From NCBI GenBank assembly GCA_016191985.1, contig JACPVB010000275.1, positions 1 through 19,025 of the forward strand: 19,025 nt of DNA, given 5' to 3'. A program made the translations under genes and the position numbers. Under the pieces are notes generated by a model. That model made no database searches and was not told the origin of the DNA. It worked only from the letters and a program-made list of their open reading frames with translations. Below, one piece after another: positions 14,696 through 19,025 of the stretch. How positions within the stretch are numbered: the first letter of the stretch is position 1; every line of letters starts with the position of its first letter. The DNA comes from Chloroflexota bacterium (lineage in GTDB: Bacteria; Chloroflexota; Anaerolineae; Anaerolineales; Villigracilaceae).

Positions 14696-14816
14696 GTAGG
14701 TCACGCTTGTAGCGTGACAGTCAGGTTGCTGCGCTGAGCCTGTCGAAGCGGAAATAAATTTCAATTTGCCGAGGTTTACATTTTCAAAAAAAGGTCAGGC
14801 TGCAAGCCTGACCTAC
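14696..14816. repeat. composite palindromic element (MITE/REP-like)
   Basis: The 338-base gap 14584-14921 holds no gene. This 121-base part is bounded by an inverted pair GTAGGTCA (14696-14703) and TGACCTAC (14809-14816). Inside are two perfect hairpins: GTCACGCT/AGCGTGAC at 14700-14718 and GGTCAGGCT/AGCCTGACC at 14793-14813. Between them is GCGCTGAGCCTGTCGAAGCG (14731-14750), a sequence type I recall as a dispersed repeat in many bacteria. The second hairpin followed by TTTTTTTAACG may also end transcription. It looks like two nested or merged small repeats. Confidence 0.6.
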
Positions 14817-14830
14817 AAAGAACTATTTTT

Positions 14831-14900
14831 TTAACGCGAAGCCGCAAAGGCGCTAAGATTCAAAGCTCTTTTCCTTCGCGTCTTAGTGCCTTTGCGTTAA
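14831..14900. repeat. inverted repeat of the aaggcgctaag type
   Basis: TTAACGC (14831-14837) and GCGTTAA (14894-14900) end an imperfect inverted repeat. GCAAAGGCGCTAAGA in the left arm pairs with TCTTAGTGCCTTTGC in the right arm with one mismatch, while the left arm carries an extra CGAAGC-type insertion. It lies 21 bases after the stop of the minus-strand membrane-GAF-HTH gene (14922) and could serve as its terminator. It belongs by eye to a common intergenic repeat class of environmental genomes. Confidence 0.55.
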
Positions 14901-14921
14901 TTTGGATTGAATTGTTTTCTG

Positions 14922-16664
14922 TTAACTCGCGGTTGTCTTTTTCTCCATCAACAACCTCGCCAGCCCGCGGATGGCGTTGCGGCGGGTGCGGTTGAATGTC
15001 CCTTCGGAGATATACAGCCGCGCCATGATCTCACGGTTGGGTACGCCTTCCACGTAGGCATCGTGCAAAACGGCATGGTTGTACCAGACGCGCGGCAGAG
15101 GTTCGGGCGGACGTTTATCGGCGGGACGCAATAATTCAATGGAACTGACGATGGCCTTCTGCAACTCCCTGCCGCGCTCGATCTCCGAACCCGCCTTCAC
15201 TCCCAACTTGTCTGCAAGCGGCGATTGCCCGAGCACGATGTAATCTGATAAATGGCGCAGGCCCTCTTCCACGATTTTTACAAAATCCTGGTCGGGGTTT
15301 GTTTCCATGGCATCGAGCATTTCGCCTGCGATCACGCCCGCTTCGCTTTCGTTAAGCTCCGATTGCGCAAGCATCTGGCGGATTTGCGGCTGCATGTTGC
15401 TGAGCGAGACGATGGTGCCAATCTGGTCGGCTACTTCAGAGAGAAGGTCCAAATCTCCATGCGAATAATTCAGGCGGGTCTTTGGCTTCCCGATCCCCAC
15501 CACGGCGATCTGGGTTTGCCCGTCGAAGGACGGCGCGAAATATTGGATATCTGGAAGAAGTTCATTTTGTGATTTTGAAATGTCTTCGTAGGATATTTCA
15601 GAGAAGGGAAAACGCCGCTCCAACTCGACCGATTGCCTGCTTGCTGTTACGACGAATTCGTCCCCGCTTTTGGTGGCGATAAATCCGCTGGACGCGCCCA
15701 GCGTGCTGCATAACAAATCCAGTCCCTCTTGCAAACGGCGGCGGAGCGTATCTTCGGATGATTTTTCGTTTTCGAGCCTGCGCAATTGTTTGCGGAATGT
15801 GCCCTCTCTGCGGATGCGCAGGCGTTCGAGGAACTCGCGCGCGAGATCGTAGAGGGCATGTGTCAGCACCACGAATGCCACGAGTGGGCCGACCAACTGG
15901 AGGGGGAGTCCGAGGCGCAGGGCTGTCAGGGCGTAGACGGCCGCTAGGAATAGAATCGTCAGGCTGGTGACGGGGAAATCCCGCAGAGTCGTTCGTCTTT
16001 CAATTAAGGTTTGGTGGCGCGCAACAGAGATGCCCATGAGGAAGACTCCGCTGAAGACCATCAAATCCTGGTATAGACGTGGCATGGGCTGCGAGATGGC
16101 AAGGGCAATGACGCCATAGGTGACGCCCGCCACCGGAAAAATGGATGCGAACAGAAAAAACTTTCCCTGCGTGGTCAGGCCGACCTTTCCGTGCGAGAGC
16201 AGGTTTTGGAAAATGCCGAAACAGGCGGCCACCTCAAAGACCCCATACAAAATGTAAGGCAGGGCAATTCCCATGTGAGCGACATAAATGGAGTTGCCCT
16301 GTTCGCCGATAAAGGCATCTCTTGTGCTGAGCAATAAAACAATGGTGACGAGGGCGAGAGTATAGATCCCAACCGCCCAGGGGAGCAGGACTTTGCGTTG
16401 CTGGTCGGGCAGGATGGTGAGGGTGAGATCGTACCAGGCGGCAATGCCGATGATGAGGAAGGTGGCGCGCCACGCGGCTGTGCCGGTGACCTGGTTGAAG
16501 AGGTTGTTGTATGCGCCAAAGAAAAATGCGGACAAGGCCATGAGCAGGATCACCCCCCGCATGGTCACTTTGCTTGGAAACCCCCGCGCGAAAAGATAGA
16601 ACGCCATCCACAGGCAGATTGCCATTGCCGTGAGATCGACCAATAATGTCGCTTGAAATAGCAT
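14922..16664 (-). CDS. membrane-anchored GAF-like/HTH regulator
   Basis: The 580-residue protein starts at ATG 16664 with GAGGAGGAG in front. About nine hydrophobic segments (4-25, 37-56, 66-84, 94-112, 130-152, 168-190, 198-216, 233-250, 254-274) form a sensor-like membrane domain. A basic coiled-coil-like helix (276-315) and a GAF-like domain (about 312-422: GLDLLCSTLGASSGFIATKS, then DLLSEVADQIGTIV) follow, then a helical region (425-510). The C-terminus (525-575) is an HTH: YNHAVLHDAYVEGVPNREIM, then YISEGTFNRTRRNAIRGLAR. No histidine-kinase, cyclase, GGDEF or phosphatase motif is present, so it may bind DNA while anchored in the membrane, as ToxR/CadC do with a different layout. I recall this C-terminal HTH in other Anaerolineae proteins but know no named family. 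The signal and targets are unknown. Confidence 0.8.
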   Translation of the reverse strand: MLFQATLLVDLTAMAICLWMAFYLFARGFPSKVTMRGVILLMALSAFFFGAYNNLFNQVTGTAAWRATFLIIGIAAWYDLTLTILPDQQRKVLLPWAVGIYTLALVTIVLLLSTRDAFIGEQGNSIYVAHMGIALPYILYGVFEVAACFGIFQNLLSHGKVGLTTQGKFFLFASIFPVAGVTYGVIALAISQPMPRLYQDLMVFSGVFLMGISVARHQTLIERRTTLRDFPVTSLTILFLAAVYALTALRLGLPLQLVGPLVAFVVLTHALYDLAREFLERLRIRREGTFRKQLRRLENEKSSEDTLRRRLQEGLDLLCSTLGASSGFIATKSGDEFVVTASRQSVELERRFPFSEISYEDISKSQNELLPDIQYFAPSFDGQTQIAVVGIGKPKTRLNYSHGDLDLLSEVADQIGTIVSLSNMQPQIRQMLAQSELNESEAGVIAGEMLDAMETNPDQDFVKIVEEGLRHLSDYIVLGQSPLADKLGVKAGSEIERGRELQKAIVSSIELLRPADKRPPEPLPRVWYNHAVLHDAYVEGVPNREIMARLYISEGTFNRTRRNAIRGLARLLMEKKTTAS

Positions 16665-16835
16665 ATCTCCTCCTCGCCCGAACTGATAATTGGAGAACGC
16701 AAATGCGTTGGTATGGATGGCTGGAATCTGTTTTGTTTAATTTCGCCGCATCAATGTGATATTTATTTTAGTTGTTTTTTGGAAAAAGCCAATAGCGAAA
16801 ATGGTCGTTGCAAAGTCAGGCGGAGGGTTTCTTTT

Positions 16836-16914
16836 GTACACGGATAACGCGGATCGGACGGACTTTTTTTCATTTTTTCATGGAGATTCCGTGTTCTCCG
16901 TGCCTTCCGTGTAC
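16836..16914. repeat. inverted repeat of the cacgga/tccgtg type
   Basis: GTACACGGA (16836-16844) and TCCGTGTAC (16906-16914) are perfect ends of a 79-base element. Each arm continues as degenerate short repeats: ACGGAT, ACGCGGAT, CGGACGGA on the left; TTCCGTG, TTCTCCGTG, CCTTCCGTG on the right, around a T-rich centre. I recall this class from many environmental genomes. The rest of the gap 16665-16943 shows nothing further that I can name. Confidence 0.55.
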
Positions 16915-16943
16915 CAAACACTAACCTTGTCAAGCGAGCTTAT

Positions 16944-17273
16944 CTATCGATTATCCCCGTCTCCCTGGATTTTGCCGCGCGCCTGCCTATCCAAAAGTTT
17001 GGACAAATTGGATTCGGCCACCTCGTCGAGGGAAATGTCCAATTCGGTGCAGGTTTGGGCGAGATACCAAAGCACGTCGCCAAGCTCGGCTTTGAGGGCT
17101 TCGCGGGTCTCGGCGCTGATCTCGCCGCTCTTATCGCGGAATACTTTTTTGATCTTCCCCGCCACTTCCCCCGCTTCGTTGACGAGACCCAGGGTGGGGT
17201 AAATGACGGCGTGCCCGATGGCGGGATATTTTGCGGTGGCGCGGGATTTGGTTTGGTAGTCGGTGAAGTTCAT
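16944..17273 (-). CDS. MazG-like nucleotide pyrophosphohydrolase
   Basis: This 109-residue all-helical protein should hydrolyse a nucleoside triphosphate to monophosphate and pyrophosphate as a house-cleaning enzyme. It shows the Mg-binding pattern E-X2-E plus E-X2-D: Glu33/Glu36 in VNEAGEVAGK and Glu63/Asp66 in KAELGDVLWYLA. It is a single MazG domain, unlike the longer tandem MazG of E. coli, and resembles the small phage- and bacterial-type enzymes. The N-terminus MNFTDYQTKS is normal for these; the Shine-Dalgarno of ATG 17273 is weak. It lies between the membrane regulator and the restriction-modification pair on the same strand, but its base composition is that of the chromosome, not of the AT-rich island. 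The substrate is unknown. Confidence 0.92.
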   Translation of the reverse strand: MNFTDYQTKSRATAKYPAIGHAVIYPTLGLVNEAGEVAGKIKKVFRDKSGEISAETREALKAELGDVLWYLAQTCTELDISLDEVAESNLSKLLDRQARGKIQGDGDNR

Positions 17274-17291
17274 AAAATGGATTTCTCGTTT

Positions 17292-17840
17292 TTAGTTGTC
17301 GACATCAATTAGGATTACTTTCACAGGTACAGCGGGAAAGTGACGCTTAAGGCGTTCAATGTCATATACAAGCTGCTCACCATAAGAAACGCCAGAAGAC
17401 ATTTCTTTGTGCAAACCATGGCAAGGCACTATTTCTATGCCAACGTCAGCTTTATTTTCATTGAAAAAATATTGAAACTTTGCCATGTCGTAAAACATGA
17501 AAGCATACTTTCCAAATTGGACCTCTACTAAAACTTTGTCTTTTACAAAATCAACTTGTTTATACGCCCCATTAACTTCTAGTTCGTAGTTTGGAATAGT
17601 AATGGTGTATGTATCTCTTATTTCGTTAAACCCTCTAGTGTTGAATTCTGTATCAAATTGATTGTTCATGTCGATTGGTGAGTAAAGTGTTTTTCCTTTC
17701 TTGGTCTTCTCTTTACTGATTTTTGACTTATTTCCTTTGACAAGCGATATTACATCGTAGATTTCTTTTTCGTGTTGAGGATATCTTTGATGTAAGATTT
17801 CCGAGCCTCCAAGATGAGAGTATTCATAAACTATTTTCAT
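17292..17840 (-). CDS. type II restriction endonuclease, BglII/BstYI-like
   Basis: The 182-residue protein carries VDFVKDKVLVEVQFGKYAF with Asp97, Glu106 and Gln108, i.e. D-X8-E-X-Q. This is the spacing of the BglII (Asp84, Glu93, Gln95) and BstYI active sites, where Gln replaces the usual Lys of PD-(D/E)XK nucleases. The N-terminus (MKIVYEYSHLGGSEIL), LYSPIDMNNQF, and MSSGVSYGEQLVYDI followed by VPVKVILI also fit. BglII cuts A^GATCT and BstYI R^GATCY, so a GATC-containing site is likely; the exact site cannot be deduced. Its ATG overlaps the TGA of the methyltransferase (ATGA at 17837-17840), ensuring that modification is made first. The gene is clearly AT-richer than its left neighbours, a sign of transfer. 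No frame damage is seen. Confidence 0.85.
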   Translation of the reverse strand: MKIVYEYSHLGGSEILHQRYPQHEKEIYDVISLVKGNKSKISKEKTKKGKTLYSPIDMNNQFDTEFNTRGFNEIRDTYTITIPNYELEVNGAYKQVDFVKDKVLVEVQFGKYAFMFYDMAKFQYFFNENKADVGIEIVPCHGLHKEMSSGVSYGEQLVYDIERLKRHFPAVPVKVILIDVDN

Positions 17841-18793
17841 TTTAATTTCCTCACTTTGTATTTTCCTTTTTTCTCAAAAAGCTGATGTTGGATTGAGTTT
17901 GTTTTTTTGATCCTTACGGTTTTAGGAGGCAAACTTTTTGCAGGAGCAACAGGATCATACACGGGACGATCCATTGGCCTCATCTGCAATTCGCCCTTTT
18001 CAGCCTTTTTGATTCTATCTTTAGCAATTGAAATGTATTCTGACATTATTTCTGCCCCGATTGCTTTCCTGTTATGCATTAATGAGGCAATCGCAGTACT
18101 TCCTACCCCCATAAATGGATCAAACACCCAGTCATTTTCATTTGTCATAGAAAGTACTAGTCTCTCAATTAGTTCAATAGGAAACTGACATGGGTGGATG
18201 GTTTTTTCTATATGATTCGCCTTTACATTTGGGATATCCCATATATCACTAGGGTTTTTACCTAGTGGGTTTCCAGACAATTCACCTTTTTTTGGTCCCT
18301 TGAAATGCTTCTTTTGTGGATATTTTTGAGGCACTCGGATTGGGTCTAAGTTGAAAGTGTAATTATTTGACTTGGTGAACCATAAAATAACCTCGTATCT
18401 ACCAGAAAATCTTTTAGAAGCATGAAGGCCGTGTCCAAAATGCCAAACAATGCGGTTTCTCAACTGCAATCCAAAAGATTCAAAGATCGGATAAAGAACA
18501 ATATCTAAAGGAATTATTTTCCCGTTCTCGACATAGTTCCCAACCTGCCAGCAGATGCTTCCTGTGTCGTCAAGAACGCGTACACATTCTTTAATTATCT
18601 TTTTTTGCTGGTCTAAATAATTTTGCAAATCGTGTCGGGTTTCGTATTCTTTACCAAGGTTATATGGAGGTGACGTGACAATCAGTTTGACAAAATTATC
18701 TGGAGTTTTCTTTAATATGTCTAAACAATCACCCTCAAATAAAACACAGTTTGCTGTAGGGTCAAATTTAGTTGAAATTTTCATAACTCTCAT
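17837..18793 (-). CDS. site-specific DNA methyltransferase (beta class, N4-C or N6-A)
   Basis: The enzyme protects DNA against the nuclease encoded just downstream. The 318-residue protein has the beta-class order: catalytic motif IV TSPPYNLG (40-47) first, motif I FDPFMGVGSTAIA (224-236) near the C-terminus, and the conserved HPCQFPIELIERLV (200-213) before it. SPPY rather than DPPY favours N4-cytosine methylation but does not prove it. A Lys/Arg-rich tail follows. Two starts are possible: ATG 18793 and ATG 18784 (Met4). The first lies inside a TATAAT, so if that is the -10 the real start would be 18784 on a leaderless mRNA. It is AT-rich, like the nuclease gene. Confidence 0.92.
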   Translation of the reverse strand: MRVMKISTKFDPTANCVLFEGDCLDILKKTPDNFVKLIVTSPPYNLGKEYETRHDLQNYLDQQKKIIKECVRVLDDTGSICWQVGNYVENGKIIPLDIVLYPIFESFGLQLRNRIVWHFGHGLHASKRFSGRYEVILWFTKSNNYTFNLDPIRVPQKYPQKKHFKGPKKGELSGNPLGKNPSDIWDIPNVKANHIEKTIHPCQFPIELIERLVLSMTNENDWVFDPFMGVGSTAIASLMHNRKAIGAEIMSEYISIAKDRIKKAEKGELQMRPMDRPVYDPVAPAKSLPPKTVRIKKTNSIQHQLFEKKGKYKVRKLK

Positions 18794-18801
18794 TATAGAT
18801 C
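18792..18801 (-). promoter_or_regulatory. candidate methyltransferase promoter -10 next to a GATC site
   Basis: On the minus strand GATC (18798-18801) directly touches TATAAT (18792-18797). Seven bases further is ATG 18784. No good -35 is visible. If the restriction-modification pair recognises GATC-type sites, methylation here could feed back on its own transcription. The sequence elements are seen; the function is inference. Confidence 0.4.
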
Positions 18802-18938
18802 AGTTGTTCTGAAAAGGAGAATTTATTAAGTCTTTGATAAAACCATTACTTTTTACTAAATCCAACCGGCTTTGCAGCATTATTTAGTTTCTGGTGCAAA
18901 AGTGGCACCGCAGCACAATAACAATTGACAAATGAAAA

Positions 18939-18988
18939 GCCTCTTTGGTAAAAGGAAGGTAACCAAACCAAATCCATACCGCAGAGGC
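18939..18988 (+). promoter_or_regulatory. nested hairpin in the transposase leader
   Basis: GCCTCT (18939-18944) pairs with AGAGGC (18983-18988), and inside it TTTGGT (18944-18949) can pair with ACCAAA (18962-18967). AGAGG of the outer right arm is the only Shine-Dalgarno-like sequence before ATG 18995, so the stem would hide it. Structured leaders that limit translation are known in several insertion sequences. Confidence 0.4.
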
Positions 18989-18994
18989 ACTCCC

Positions 18995-19025
18995 ATGTTA
19001 CGTGAACATTACCCAACTGACAAGC
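18995..19025 (+). CDS. probable transposase, first codons only (runs off the window)
   Basis: The last ten codons read MLREHYPTDK. This is the opening I recall for DDE transposases of the IS5/IS1182-like groups common in Chloroflexota and other environmental genomes (MLR-HYP-DK-FEE). No catalytic residue is in view, so the call rests on this short match and on the context: a structured leader, the edge of a foreign AT-rich block and a small palindrome GGTGC/GCACC at 18893-18909 that may lie near the left end of the element. The left terminal repeat cannot be placed without the right end. Confidence 0.45.
   Translation, partial: MLREHYPTDK

Noticed and set aside
1..19025. CRISPR array, tRNA or rRNA genes.
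   Set aside because: No regularly spaced direct repeats, cloverleaf or rRNA-like sequence was noticed on either strand by reading; a computed search was not possible.

Overview
This window looks like a chromosomal segment of an uncultured or environmental bacterium, most likely a member of the Chloroflexota (Anaerolineae-like). That placement is inferred from gene style: a ClpC-type AAA+ ATPase, a LuxR-HTH/alpha-beta hydrolase fusion, a stand-alone RAM domain, a membrane-GAF-HTH regulator, and intergenic palindromes of kinds I recall from that phylum. No rRNA, tRNA or CRISPR array is visible. Base composition is mid-GC through most of the window and clearly AT-rich from about 17.28 kb to the right end.

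Left part (1-6.6 kb): the 5' end of a tRNA-dihydrouridine synthase (minus) diverges from a broken PIN-domain gene and its intact small partner (plus). A perfect bidirectional terminator separates these from msrA (minus). A SAM-dependent methyltransferase and a histidine-rich multi-pass membrane protein (both minus, 4-bp overlap) diverge from a TetR repressor whose probable operator overlaps their promoter. Then come a LuxR-HTH/alpha-beta hydrolase gene (minus) followed by a decayed cyclase C-terminus, an OsmC-family protein with a terminator-like hairpin in its leader, a possible 20-codon reading frame and a stand-alone RAM-domain protein (plus).

Middle part (6.6-14.6 kb), all minus: a membrane class III adenylate cyclase with a complete catalytic set, a remnant of a DsrE/DsrF-like gene, a TPR plus single-TM protein, ClpC, and a compact three-gene cluster read as VTT membrane protein, then PlsC-type acyltransferase, then GT4 glycosyltransferase. 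The cluster plausibly makes or modifies a membrane glycolipid.

Right part (14.6-19.0 kb): several palindromic intergenic repeats surround a 580-residue protein that joins a roughly nine-segment membrane domain, a GAF-like domain and a C-terminal HTH. Next are a MazG-like pyrophosphohydrolase and an AT-rich type II restriction-modification pair. The nuclease keeps the D-X8-E-X-Q active-site spacing of BglII/BstYI and its start overlaps the methyltransferase stop. The window ends in the first codons of a probable transposase preceded by a structured leader.

The most unusual items are the membrane-GAF-HTH regulator, the GATC-type restriction-modification island with a possibly leaderless, GATC-bearing promoter, the TetR-controlled His-rich membrane protein, and at least three genes caught in decay (PIN, cyclase C-terminus, DsrE-like).
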